A stretch of DNA of 64,000 nt from Streptomyces sp. NBC_01267. Its GTDB lineage: Bacteria > Actinomycetota > Actinomycetes > Streptomycetales > Streptomycetaceae. The stretch lies in contig NZ_CP108456.1 of assembly GCF_036241575.1 (NCBI RefSeq), forward strand, positions 1-64,000, written 5' to 3'. The position numbers were made by a program, and so were the translations under genes. The notes under the pieces were generated by a model. The model was not told where the DNA came from. It ran no database searches and worked only from the letters and a program-made list of their open reading frames with translations. This document shows, piece after piece, positions 25,983 through 34,480 of the stretch; the first letter of the stretch is position 1, and each line of letters opens with the position of its first letter.

Positions 25983-27104
25983 TCAGACGGCGGCGCCGAT
26001 TTCCTTCTGCCGCGTCGGGGCGCTGACCTCGTGCAGGAACGTGGCGACCTGGTTGTAGGACTCCCAGAACCCGACTTCGAGATAGGGGATGCCGCGCTCC
26101 GCGCAGTAGTCGCGGGTCAGCTCCCGGGCGCGGGCGAGGTTGCGCTTCGGCATCGCCGGGAAGAGGTGGTGCTCGACCTGGTAGTTGAGGCCGCCGTACA
26201 GGAAGTCGATCCACCAGTTGGGGCGGATGTTGCGGGAGGTGAGGACCTGGCGCTCAAGCCAGTCCAGGGTCTCCTTCTCGCCGTCGCGGACCTCCATGCC
26301 CTTGTGGTTCGGGGCGAACATCAGGCCGAAGTAGACGCCGAGCGCGGCGTGCTGCACCGCGATGAACACGATGGCCTGCAGGGGCGTCAGGACGGTGAAG
26401 ACGGCGGTCAGGTAGATCGCGGTACGCAGGACGACGAGGCCGATCTCGACGAACCGGCGCTTGGCCCCGCTCTTGGCCAGCTCCTTGACCGTGGTCTTCT
26501 CCATCTTGTAGCCCTCCAGGACGAGGAGCACGAAGAAGAGAATCCGCTGGTGGCGGACGATGAAGCGCTGCGTCCGGGTGCGGGTGGCGTACTGCTTGAT
26601 GTCGAAGATCGCGGTGCGCCGGCCGATGTCGGGGTCGAGCGTGAGGTGGTTGGGGTGGCTGTGGTGCCGGTTGTGGTGGTTGACCCACCAGGCGTAGCTC
26701 ACCCCGCTGAAGAAGTTGGCGTGGAAGTACGCGACGAGTGTGCCGACCTTCTTGTCGCGGAACATCGCCTTGTGGCCGACCTCGTGCCACATGTAGGCGC
26801 TCTGAACGCCGCAGAGGCCCATCCACACCGCGACCGGCATCTGCCACCAGGACTCGCCGATCAGGAGGAAGGCGACCAGACCGGCCAGGATGAGGGACAT
26901 GTTCAGGGCGAGCCGGCGGTAGTCGTAGCCCGTGTTGAGGTCGAGCAGTCCCTCGGTCTTCACGCGCTTCAGCAGCTCACCGAAGGTGGCGGAGGCACCT
27001 TGGCTGCTCGCTTCGCCCGTCGCGACCGCGAGGCCGGCTTCGAGCGGCCGTTGGGTGTCTGACTCTTTCTCGCTGGTGGTCTCACTGATGTTCGGAGACT
27101 GCAT
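25983..27104 (-). CDS. Membrane fatty acyl desaturase
   Basis: 373 aa from the ATG at 27104 (AAGGAG upstream). The three histidine boxes of integral-membrane di-iron desaturases are present: 'HEVGHKAMF', 'HHNRHHSHPNH' and 'YQVEHHLFPAMP'. The Q-x-x-HH third box is typical of acyl-lipid and front-end desaturases. There is no cytochrome b5 domain. It would introduce a double bond into the acyl chain of the product or its lipid precursor. The upstream region has two 11-bp-spaced ATCAG repeats and a TTAAGAC box like that of the P450, suggesting shared control. Confidence 0.9.
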   Translation of the reverse strand: MQSPNISETTSEKESDTQRPLEAGLAVATGEASSQGASATFGELLKRVKTEGLLDLNTGYDYRRLALNMSLILAGLVAFLLIGESWWQMPVAVWMGLCGVQSAYMWHEVGHKAMFRDKKVGTLVAYFHANFFSGVSYAWWVNHHNRHHSHPNHLTLDPDIGRRTAIFDIKQYATRTRTQRFIVRHQRILFFVLLVLEGYKMEKTTVKELAKSGAKRRFVEIGLVVLRTAIYLTAVFTVLTPLQAIVFIAVQHAALGVYFGLMFAPNHKGMEVRDGEKETLDWLERQVLTSRNIRPNWWIDFLYGGLNYQVEHHLFPAMPKRNLARARELTRDYCAERGIPYLEVGFWESYNQVATFLHEVSAPTRQKEIGAAV

Positions 27105-27403
27105 AGAAGGATCTCCTTGAGCAGGACGGGTCCCGGCACGGGGCACCGGGCGAAAGCAACTTGAAGACCGGCCGGGAATTGGGGGGTGGGTGAAGGAGCG
27201 GGGCTGGGTGCGTGCGGCTGCAAGGCGGAGGATTGAGGCAACGCGGAGCGTTGGTGATTGACGACAACGCCGCAGATGCGCGTGCCCGGCCCCGCGACGC
27301 CGCCCCCCAATTGCCGGCCGGTCTTAAGCGTCGGGCACCGCACTGATGTGGCGCTGATGACTGCCTGGAACACCGCCGGGGCGGGGCTTGCACCGGGCGG
27401 CCC
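27105..27403. other. Intergenic region upstream of the desaturase
   Basis: On the minus strand, CATCAG-type repeats at 27342-27358 (11-bp spacing) and a TTAAGAC box at about 27323 form a possible promoter. No gene is supported. Confidence 0.4.
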
Positions 27404-27435
27404 GTGGCACAGCTCCCGTGCGGGAGCTGTGCCAC
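27404..27435. terminator. Perfect palindromic terminator
   Basis: GTGGCACAGCTCCCG and its exact complement around TG form a 15-bp stem, 34 bp after the end of the small gene at 27470. Confidence 0.75.
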
Positions 27436-27469
27436 TACGGGCGGGCGGTGCGCGCGGCGCGGCGGCGCG

Positions 27470-27676
27470 TCACGCGGCTGCGGCCTCCTGGGCGAGCCGT
27501 GCGTCCAGGGTGCGCAGCAGCTCGTCCGAGGCGCGGGCGACGTCCTGGTCGTCCGGGGCCCCGATGATGTCCATCAGGGAATGGACCAGCTGCTCCTTGA
27601 GGGCGTCCGTCTCGCTGGGTGCAGGCGCCTGCTCGGCGTCCTGCCCCAGGGCCTCGGTGGTCTGCTCGCTGGACAT
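27470..27676 (-). CDS. Small acidic helical protein, unknown, paired with the seryl transferase gene
   Basis: 68 aa: 'DALKEQLVHSLMDIIGAPDD' and 'VARASDELLRTLDARLAQEA' predict two amphipathic helices after a disordered start. There is no DSL-type phosphopantetheine serine, so it is not a carrier protein. It follows the VlmA-like gene by 54 bp on the same strand, has a good AGGAGGAA site, and a terminator follows. It may be an accessory subunit of the tRNA-dependent transferase, but no family is recognised. Confidence 0.65.
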   Translation of the reverse strand: MSSEQTTEALGQDAEQAPAPSETDALKEQLVHSLMDIIGAPDDQDVARASDELLRTLDARLAQEAAAA

Positions 27677-27730
27677 GGTTCTTCCTCCTTGCTGGGTGCC
27701 GCCGTGCCGGGCGGCTCGGGTGCGGTGGGT

Positions 27731-28729
27731 TCAGAAGGCGTTGCAGGCGCGGAAGATGTGCGCGAAGGCCGACAGCGAGGCGGGCCCGTCGAAGGCCACG
27801 TACTCGGGGACGGGAGCCTCCGGCGCCCACTTCTCCTTGTAGGTGAGCTGCGTCTGGGCGGGGTAGAGAGCCGCGCCCTCGGCCCACAGGAAGTGCATCA
27901 GCCACTGGAAGGACGGGCTGTGGCCGGGGAGTTCGTTCTCCTCCGCCAGGCCGGTGAACGGGGTGAAGCCGAAGTGCAGCCACTCGGCGCCCTCGGCCCG
28001 CAGCACCTCGATGACATGCGCGTTGATGGCCTCCATCAGGCCCGGGGTGTCGTCGGGGATGCGCCGGCTCAGGTCGTGCATCCAGCCGGCCCGGCTGCCG
28101 TAGACGGGCGAGTACGAGATGTAGCCGACCGGCTTGGAGTCGATGGTGCCGAGGAAGAGCCTGCGGTGCTCCTGCGCGGGGCCGCCTATCTCGCCGACCA
28201 GGAACTCCAGCTGCCGGGCCTCCTCGCCCTTGGAGCGCAGCCAGGCCTGGTCGATGTGGGTGATCGCCTCGGTCAGTTCCTCCGGCGACACCTCGCTGAC
28301 CTGCAGACCGCTGCGGAGGGCGCGGGAGATCTTGTTGCGCATCCGCATGAACCGGGTGCCGCGCATGGTGAAGTCGGGCAGGTGGACCACCCAGGAGGAG
28401 CCGAACTGGTTGACGGTGAAGCCGCGCCGGGCGTACACCTCGGCGTCGGGGCGCTGCAACTGGGCGCCCACCACCTTCAGGCCCTGCTCATGGGCATGGG
28501 CCACGAAGCGGTCGAGCAGGGTGTCGTAGTCGTCCGGGGCGGCGAAGGGGCCGCCGAGCTGGACCAGGTACTGGCCGGCCCTGCGGTAGGCGATGATGCC
28601 GTCGAGTCCCGGCGCGGTGAACGCGCTGGTCCCCTGGCTCATGGTCAGGAACGCGCTGGAGTTCTCGGACTGCGTGTGTTGACGGATCGATGCGAGAACG
28701 GTGTTCTCGGCCGTTGCTGTAGGAGACAT
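27731..28729 (-). CDS. vlmA: Seryl-tRNA-dependent aminoacyltransferase (VlmA-like, DUF2156/GNAT fold)
   Basis: 332 aa. The protein has the twin-GNAT architecture of the MprF C-terminal (phosphatidylglycerol lysyltransferase-like) domain: 'GLDGIIAYRRAGQYLVQLGG' and 'KVVGAQLQRPDAEVYARRGF' in the first half, 'FMRMRNKISRALRSGLQVSE' at the junction, and 'AEWLHFGFTPFTGLAEE' in the second. VlmA of the valanimycin pathway, of the same class, moves serine from seryl-tRNA onto the hydroxyl of isobutylhydroxylamine. Here the acceptor would be the hydroxylamine made by the VlmH-like enzyme. It is divergent from the tRNA-Ser-like gene 170 bp away. Start ATG with AGAGAGGG. Confidence 0.85.
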   Translation of the reverse strand: MSPTATAENTVLASIRQHTQSENSSAFLTMSQGTSAFTAPGLDGIIAYRRAGQYLVQLGGPFAAPDDYDTLLDRFVAHAHEQGLKVVGAQLQRPDAEVYARRGFTVNQFGSSWVVHLPDFTMRGTRFMRMRNKISRALRSGLQVSEVSPEELTEAITHIDQAWLRSKGEEARQLEFLVGEIGGPAQEHRRLFLGTIDSKPVGYISYSPVYGSRAGWMHDLSRRIPDDTPGLMEAINAHVIEVLRAEGAEWLHFGFTPFTGLAEENELPGHSPSFQWLMHFLWAEGAALYPAQTQLTYKEKWAPEAPVPEYVAFDGPASLSAFAHIFRACNAF

Positions 28730-28817
28730 TGGCCCTCTCTCTTCCGATGACGAGCACAGGAAAGTAGAGCACCTGCAAGATGAGCCCCGGAAGAGCCGAA
28801 ATTGTCTGCCGGGGAGA

Positions 28818-28864
28818 TGTCAGCCGCCTGTCAGCCGGATATCAGAGCGGGCTGGAAATGTAAT
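28818..28864 (+). promoter_or_regulatory. SARP-type operator and promoter of tRNA-like gene copy 1
   Basis: TGTCAG at 28818, TGTCAG at 28829 and TATCAG at 28840 form three repeats with exact 11-bp steps, followed by TGTAAT (28859-28864) as a likely -10 box. The tRNA-like gene begins 35 bp later. SARP proteins bind such heptamer arrays overlapping the -35 region, and a SARP is encoded at 40543-41331. Confidence 0.7.
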
Positions 28865-28899
28865 CCAGGCAACCGGGAGACAATGGCTTCCGGAAACCA

Positions 28900-28987
<88 letters not shown>

Positions 28988-29127
28988 TGCGGGCCGTGCT
29001 GCCGCACCGCCGGAAGCCCGCCGGAAGCCCGCCGTACGCGACCTGCTCGCGCCGAGTGCGCCACGCCGTCGGGCCCGGAGCGGCGACGGCCGCCGATCGC
29101 CGATCGCAGCGTCTGGAGAATCCCCTC

Positions 29128-30120
29128 ATGCCGACCGCGGCATCCCCCGCCCCACGACGGGCACTTGTCGTCGCCAACCCCACCGCGGGCACCGTACGCG
29201 CGGGCCTGTTCGACGAGGTCGTACGGCTCTGCCGCGACCGGCTCGACAGCGTCGAGGTGCACCGCACGACGCACCGAGGCAGCGCCACCGAGGCCGTCCG
29301 CGCCGCCACGGCGGCGGACCTGGTGATCGCGGTCGGCGGCGACGGCACGGTGCGCGAGGTCGTCGAAGGACTCGTCGCCCGGGACCGGCCCACCGCGGCG
29401 GCCCTCGCCGTGGTCCCCGCGGGCACCGGCAACTCCAACTACCGCATGCTGTGGGCCGACCGGCCCTGGGCCGAGACGCTGCAAGCGACTCTGACCGCCG
29501 ACGCGGAGCGGGCCGCACTGCGCCGCATCGACCTGGGATCGCTCGCCGAGACCGGCGAACTCGTGCTGCTCGGCGCCTGCTCCGGGCTGGTCGCCGAGGG
29601 CCTGATCACGGCCCGCACGGTCCAGGCCACCGGCCGCGAGCGCTACACCCGGGCCCTGCCGGACGCGGCTGCGGCCCACCGCCCCTACCCGGGGCGGGTC
29701 ACGGTCGACGGCACGGTGCTGCACGAGGGCGCCACCGTCCTGGCCAACGTCGGCGGCGGCCGGTACCGCGGCGGCCAGTACCTGGTCCTGCCCCACTCCG
29801 AGCTGGACGACGGGCTGCTGGACGTCTGCGTCGTCGGCGCCGAGGTGCCCGCCACGGACATTCCCCACCTCGCCACCGAGGGCCTGCTGCACGAGCAGCC
29901 CGGAGTGGTGTACGGCCGCGGGCGGCGCGTCGTCGTCGAACGCCTCGACGGGCGCCCCCTGTGTTTCGAGCACGACGGTGAACTGCAGCAGCTCAACTGG
30001 ACCAGCATGTCCGTCGATGTGCTGCCGGGTGTGCTGCCGGTCTGGGGTGCTCCGACGAAAGAAGTGACGCGTGTCGATACTCAAGGAGCTGTGCCGGTGG
30101 GCGGCCCGGCTGCAGGCTGA
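29128..30120 (+). CDS. vlmJ: Diacylglycerol-kinase-fold enzyme (VlmJ-like)
   Basis: 330 aa from the ATG at 29128 (CTGGAGAA upstream). The frame stays open further upstream, but that would run through the tRNA-like gene. The lipid-kinase catalytic domain is clear: 'ALVVANPTAGTVRAGLFDEV', 'DLVIAVGGDGTVREVVEGLV' (GGDGT) and 'ALAVVPAGTGNSNYRMLWAD' (PxGTxN). In valanimycin synthesis VlmJ phosphorylates valanimycin hydrate at the serine-derived hydroxyl to prepare elimination. The same job on a longer azoxy alcohol is inferred here. It overlaps the VlmK-like gene by 50 bp, so the two steps are tightly coupled. Confidence 0.87.
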   Translation: MPTAASPAPRRALVVANPTAGTVRAGLFDEVVRLCRDRLDSVEVHRTTHRGSATEAVRAATAADLVIAVGGDGTVREVVEGLVARDRPTAAALAVVPAGTGNSNYRMLWADRPWAETLQATLTADAERAALRRIDLGSLAETGELVLLGACSGLVAEGLITARTVQATGRERYTRALPDAAAAHRPYPGRVTVDGTVLHEGATVLANVGGGRYRGGQYLVLPHSELDDGLLDVCVVGAEVPATDIPHLATEGLLHEQPGVVYGRGRRVVVERLDGRPLCFEHDGELQQLNWTSMSVDVLPGVLPVWGAPTKEVTRVDTQGAVPVGGPAAG

Positions 30121-31540
30121 GGACGTCCCCGCCCCCGTACGCTCCCTGGCGAGCAGCCAGTTGCTCTCCCAGCTGGCCTCCATCCGGGCCGGCGCCGCAC
30201 ACCCGCTGGGCCGCCGGCTCATCGAGGCCTTCGGGCCGCCCCTGCAGAGCGATCCGCGTACGTCGGCGTGTGTGCTGGCCGGGCTCGGCTCCTGGCTGAA
30301 CCTCGACGACACCGCGTACGCGGGCCATCTGTCGAACTCCACGGTGTCCGTCCCGCTCGCGTACGCCTACGCGCGCGGCCTCGACGGCGCCTCGCTGGTC
30401 ACCGCGGTCGTCGCCGCCAACGAGTTCGCGGCGAGGATCACGGCGGCGGCCACGCTCGGGCCGCTGCGCGGCCACAGCGCCGTGCACACGCACCTGGCGG
30501 GCACGGTCAGCGGAAGGCTGCACTGCGAGGGCGCCGACGAAGCGGTCTGGAGCAACGCCCTCGGCCTCGCCTTCGCCATGCCCAACTGGCCGCTGATGCG
30601 CGCCTTCCTGGCCAGCGACGCGCGGCTGTTCAACACCTTCACACCGGTACGCACCGCGATGGACGCCTGCGACGGGGCCCGCGCCGGGCTGCGGGGCGCC
30701 GTGGACATCCTGGAGCACCCGGACGGTTTCCTCGACCGGTTCTCCTCCGTACCGCTGCCCGACGCCGTCAACGCGGGCCTCGGCCTGCGGTGGCACACCG
30801 AGACCCTCTCGTTCAAGATGCACCCGGGCGGTCCCGGGATCGACGCGGCGGTGGACTGCGCCGCCGCGCTGCACCGCGACATCGGTCCGTGCCGTCCCGA
30901 GGACATCGAGGAGATCGTCGTCGAGGCGTCCCTCTACACGCTGTTCGCGGGCAAGAAGGCGGCGTCGTACATCGTCGGGCCGGGCTCGCCGCTGGGCGCG
31001 CTCGTCCTGCACACCCCGTATCCGGTGGCCACCGCCCTGCTGACCGGCGGTCTGACGGTCAACGACTTCGCGGCGCCGCTGCTCAGCGAGCGCGTCCGCT
31101 GGGACGTCGCGGAACGGGTGCGGCTGGTGCACGACCCCGAGCTGACCCGGGCGCTGTTCGCCTCGGAGGCCCCGTTCGGCGAGGCCGTACGGCAGGCCGG
31201 GCCCGCGGCGGAACCCTGGCTGCGTTCCTTCGGCGGCGAGGAGGTGGCCAGGCTCGCCCAGGAGGCCGCGGGCGACAAGGCACGGGCCGACTTCACCTCG
31301 TCCGCCAAGGCGACCGGCGCCCGGGTGACGGTACGGCTGGCCGACGGGCGCACCCTCAGCCGGGAGCGCATGATCCCGCTCGCCGCCGCCGGCCCCCACA
31401 CGCGGGCCCACCACGCCGAACTGATGCAGCAGAAGTTCCTGGAGTACGGCGGGACGCCCGAGGTCGCCGAGGCGGCCGAGCACCTCGATTCGATGGATTC
31501 CGATGATCTTCAGGAATGGATCGCATCAGCGCTGCGGTAA
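30071..31540 (+). CDS. vlmK: MmgE/PrpD-family eliminase (VlmK-like)
   Basis: 489 aa from the GTG at 30071. The helical MmgE/PrpD core is visible ('LASSQLLSQLASIRAGAAHP', 'LGSWLNLDDTAYAGHLSNST', 'VDCAAALHRDIGPCRPEDIE'). PrpD-type proteins dehydrate hydroxy acids; VlmK performs the elimination that follows VlmJ phosphorylation and gives the vinyl group of valanimycin. Together the pair predicts that this cluster makes a vinyl-azoxy (dehydro) group. Followed by the ALDH-fold gene after about 100 bp of less GC-rich sequence. Confidence 0.82.
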   Translation: MSILKELCRWAARLQAEDVPAPVRSLASSQLLSQLASIRAGAAHPLGRRLIEAFGPPLQSDPRTSACVLAGLGSWLNLDDTAYAGHLSNSTVSVPLAYAYARGLDGASLVTAVVAANEFAARITAAATLGPLRGHSAVHTHLAGTVSGRLHCEGADEAVWSNALGLAFAMPNWPLMRAFLASDARLFNTFTPVRTAMDACDGARAGLRGAVDILEHPDGFLDRFSSVPLPDAVNAGLGLRWHTETLSFKMHPGGPGIDAAVDCAAALHRDIGPCRPEDIEEIVVEASLYTLFAGKKAASYIVGPGSPLGALVLHTPYPVATALLTGGLTVNDFAAPLLSERVRWDVAERVRLVHDPELTRALFASEAPFGEAVRQAGPAAEPWLRSFGGEEVARLAQEAAGDKARADFTSSAKATGARVTVRLADGRTLSRERMIPLAAAGPHTRAHHAELMQQKFLEYGGTPEVAEAAEHLDSMDSDDLQEWIASALR

Positions 31541-31639
31541 TCCGCGAGGCGGGTGTCAGCGATGAGTCAGCAGGCGCTGCGAACATCGTTTCACGGTGGA
31601 CAGTGAGCAGGGAAGATCGGACTTGGGAAAGGTCCTTTG

Positions 31640-33238
31640 ATGCCTGAAAAGGAACTCCGCAGTTACAAACTTTATATCGCGGGCAAGGACGTCGAAGGCG
31701 ACGGCTGGGTATATACCGTCAGCGCCAAGTCCATGCTCGAAGATGTATTCACGAGCGTCAGTCTCAAACGGGAACTGGAAAAGAATCCGGATTCCGAGTC
31801 GGCGGATCACCCCTATGTGGTGGGCCGTTGCGCAATCGCCAGCGATGCTTCGATCGATCTCGCCACGGAGGCCGCCGCTGCTGCTGCGGGCGCCTGGGCC
31901 GAGGTCCCCCTGGAACGTCGGATGCGCCTGGGCAGGATGTTCCGCGAGGAGCTGATGCGCCGCGAGGACGAGTTCCTGGACATCCTCACCTCGGAGTCGC
32001 ACCCGCTGCGGCTGGCCCGCTGGGAACTGAGCTGCATGAAGCAGATCTACAGCGAGGAAAGCCTGTACTGGTACCGGCAGCGGATGCACACCGAGTTCGA
32101 GCACGAGGGACGGCGCCTGATCGTCCGTCGCCAGCCCGACGGTGTGGTGGCCTTCAACCCGCCGCAGAACGCGCCCGCGCCGAGCGCGGCCCTCGCCGTT
32201 CTCGCGCTGATGGCCGGCAACGCGGTCGTGATGCGTGCCCCGCGCAGCATCGCGCTGAGCACCATGTGGCTGATGCGCGACGTGGTGGCGCCGCTGCTCG
32301 AAGAGATCTCCGCGCCTCCCGGCATCCTCAACGCCATCTGCTCCAACCCCAAGCAGACCCTGGACCGCTGGGTCGAGTCGCCGCTGATCAACGACATCTT
32401 CTACATCGGCGGCAGCGAGGAGGGCCTGCGCTTCCAGGAGAGCTGCGTGGCCAACGGCAAGAAGCCCATCCTGGAGCTGGCCGGCAACGACACCATCGTC
32501 GTGTGGAAGGGCGCCGACCTGACGAAGGCGGCCGAGGCGATCTGCGAGTCCTTCTACGGCTCGGGCCAGATCTGCATGGTGCCCAACTGCGTGCTGGTCC
32601 ACCCCGAGATCGCCGAGGAGCTCATCGAAGCGGTCAAGGAGCGCGTCAAGGTGGTCCGTCCGGGCTACCCGGAGGACGAGGACGTCCTGCTCTCCCCGGT
32701 GCGCCGCAGCGAGAAGTTCTTCGCGCTGCTCAAGCAGTCCCTGGACCGCGGCGGCGAGATCATCACCGGCGGCCTGCGGACCGAGGTCGACGGCACCCCG
32801 TCGGAGACCGGCGTCTTCCTGCAGCCGACCGTGGTGCGGGTCGACGGTCTCGAAGGGGCCCGCCTGCACGACATCGTCAGGAGCGAGACGTTCTTCCCGC
32901 TGCTGCCGATCGTCGTACCCGAGGCGACCGACGACGACACGCTGCTCAACTCGTTCATCGACTTCGTCAACTCCAACGAGTACGGGCTGCGCAACTCGCT
33001 CTGGGTCAAGTCCGCCCGGGTGATCAACGCGTTCGTGCAGCGCATCACCAACGGCGGCCTGCTGAAGATCAACGACTCGCACATCGGCTTCCTGCCGTAT
33101 CTGCCCAGCCACGGCGGAACCGGCCTGACCGGCGGTGTCTACGGCGAGGCCAACTACCCGATCCTCAAGACCTCGCACATCCAGGGCGTCAGCATCGCCA
33201 CCGACGTCAGCCCCCACGAGGCCGTCTTCGGGGCCTGA
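31640..33238 (+). CDS. Aldehyde dehydrogenase-fold enzyme, probable acyl thioester reductase or fatty aldehyde dehydrogenase
   Basis: 532 aa from the ATG at 31640. The nucleophilic Cys is in 'FYGSGQICMVPNCVLVHPE'; the cofactor and catalytic regions 'VVAFNPPQNAPAPSAALAVL', 'ILELAGNDTIVVWKG' and 'DSHIGFLPYLPSHGGTGLTG' fit the ALDH superfamily. It stands directly upstream of the amine N-hydroxylase and aminotransferase genes. It may reduce an acyl-ACP or acyl-CoA to the aldehyde that the aminotransferase converts to the alkylamine, replacing the decarboxylase of valanimycin. Oxidation of an aldehyde is the alternative. The first 200 bases are less GC-rich than neighbours. Confidence 0.8.
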   Translation: MPEKELRSYKLYIAGKDVEGDGWVYTVSAKSMLEDVFTSVSLKRELEKNPDSESADHPYVVGRCAIASDASIDLATEAAAAAAGAWAEVPLERRMRLGRMFREELMRREDEFLDILTSESHPLRLARWELSCMKQIYSEESLYWYRQRMHTEFEHEGRRLIVRRQPDGVVAFNPPQNAPAPSAALAVLALMAGNAVVMRAPRSIALSTMWLMRDVVAPLLEEISAPPGILNAICSNPKQTLDRWVESPLINDIFYIGGSEEGLRFQESCVANGKKPILELAGNDTIVVWKGADLTKAAEAICESFYGSGQICMVPNCVLVHPEIAEELIEAVKERVKVVRPGYPEDEDVLLSPVRRSEKFFALLKQSLDRGGEIITGGLRTEVDGTPSETGVFLQPTVVRVDGLEGARLHDIVRSETFFPLLPIVVPEATDDDTLLNSFIDFVNSNEYGLRNSLWVKSARVINAFVQRITNGGLLKINDSHIGFLPYLPSHGGTGLTGGVYGEANYPILKTSHIQGVSIATDVSPHEAVFGA

Positions 33239-33279
33239 ACCATCCCCCCGCTCCACCGATTCAACGGAGGTGTCCCCCC

Positions 33280-34419
33280 GTGCGCTCCCTCGACTCCGCC
33301 CGCTCGCTCTGCGACCGGTACCATCCAGGGCTGCTCAAGGCCCTGGAAGAGATCCCCTTCGCCGAGCGGGAGGCTCCCGGGAGTCCCGCGATCGACCTGT
33401 TCCGCACCCACGGCGGTGTGGGGCTGCTGGTGCCCACCGAGTTCGGCGGGCACGGCGCCGACCCGGTGGACGCGGTGCAGGTGCAGCGGGCCATCGGGGC
33501 GGTGTCACCGTCGGTGGCCGCCGCGGTGACCATGCACCACTTCACCGTCTCGATGCTGTACTCGCTGGCCGAGCGGTCCGGGCGGCTGGCGGAGGGTCAA
33601 CTGGAGCTGCTGCACCGGGTCGTGCCGGAGCAGATCCTGATGGCCTCGGGCTGGGCCGAGGGCAAGACACAGCAGAACATCTTCGCGCCGTCGGTCGTCG
33701 CGGTGCCGGCCCCGGGCGGGTACCGGCTCAACGGCATCAAGAAGCCGTGCAGCCTGGCCCATTCGATGCAGCTGCTCACCGCGAGCATCGCCGTGCCCGG
33801 CCCGGACGGCACCCCCGAACTCGCCCTCGCACTGGTCCCGGCCTCCTCCGAGGGCCTGACGGTCCATCCGTTCTGGGGCAACGACGTGCTGGCCGCCTCG
33901 GAGAGCGACGAGGTACGCCTGACCGACGTGTTCGTCCCGGACAACATGGTCGTACGCACCACCGAGGACGACCCGGACCGGCTCGACGAGCTGCAGACCG
34001 CCGGCGTCATCTGGTTCGAGATGCTGATCTCGGCCGGTTACGCCGGAGCCGCCGCCGCCCTCGCCGAACTGGTCGTCCAGCGCGAGCGGGGCAGCGTGAG
34101 CGAGCGGTCCGACGTGGTCATCAACGTCGAGAGCGCCTTCCACCTGCTTGAGGGCGCCGCCCGCGCCGTACGGGACGGGCTCGACAGCGAGGAGGCGGTG
34201 GCCCAGGTGCTCATCGCCCGCTACGCCACCCAGGACCTGCTCGCCAAGGTCTCGGACAAGAGCCTGGAGCTGCTGGGCGGCATCGACTTCATCCGCAGCT
34301 CGGACCACGCCCGCCTCGCGGCCTCCGTACGTCCGCTGGTCTTCCACCCTCCGGGGCGGTCCGCCACGGCCGGACAGCTCGTCGACTACGTCGCGGGCAA
34401 GCCGCTCGACCTCTCCTGA
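33280..34419 (+). CDS. vlmH: Flavin-dependent amine N-hydroxylase of the acyl-CoA dehydrogenase fold (VlmH-like)
   Basis: 379 aa from the GTG at 33280, which has GGAGGTG at the right spacing. The acyl-CoA dehydrogenase architecture is complete ('LLVPTEFGGHGADPVDAVQV', 'MASGWAEGKTQQNIFAPSVV', 'GGYRLNGIKKPCSLAHSMQL', 'LELLGGIDFIRSSDHARLAA'). VlmH (isobutylamine N-hydroxylase) belongs to this fold, has a similar length and uses reduced flavin from VlmR. The flavin reductase gene at 23251 is the partner. The pathway context makes N-hydroxylation of a long-chain amine more likely than acyl-CoA oxidation, though the latter cannot be excluded by eye. Confidence 0.8.
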   Translation: MRSLDSARSLCDRYHPGLLKALEEIPFAEREAPGSPAIDLFRTHGGVGLLVPTEFGGHGADPVDAVQVQRAIGAVSPSVAAAVTMHHFTVSMLYSLAERSGRLAEGQLELLHRVVPEQILMASGWAEGKTQQNIFAPSVVAVPAPGGYRLNGIKKPCSLAHSMQLLTASIAVPGPDGTPELALALVPASSEGLTVHPFWGNDVLAASESDEVRLTDVFVPDNMVVRTTEDDPDRLDELQTAGVIWFEMLISAGYAGAAAALAELVVQRERGSVSERSDVVINVESAFHLLEGAARAVRDGLDSEEAVAQVLIARYATQDLLAKVSDKSLELLGGIDFIRSSDHARLAASVRPLVFHPPGRSATAGQLVDYVAGKPLDLS

Positions 34420-34480
34420 ACCGCATCCGGCCGATGCACCGGTCGAACCCCAACAGCCCGTCGTATCCAGGGAGTTATCC

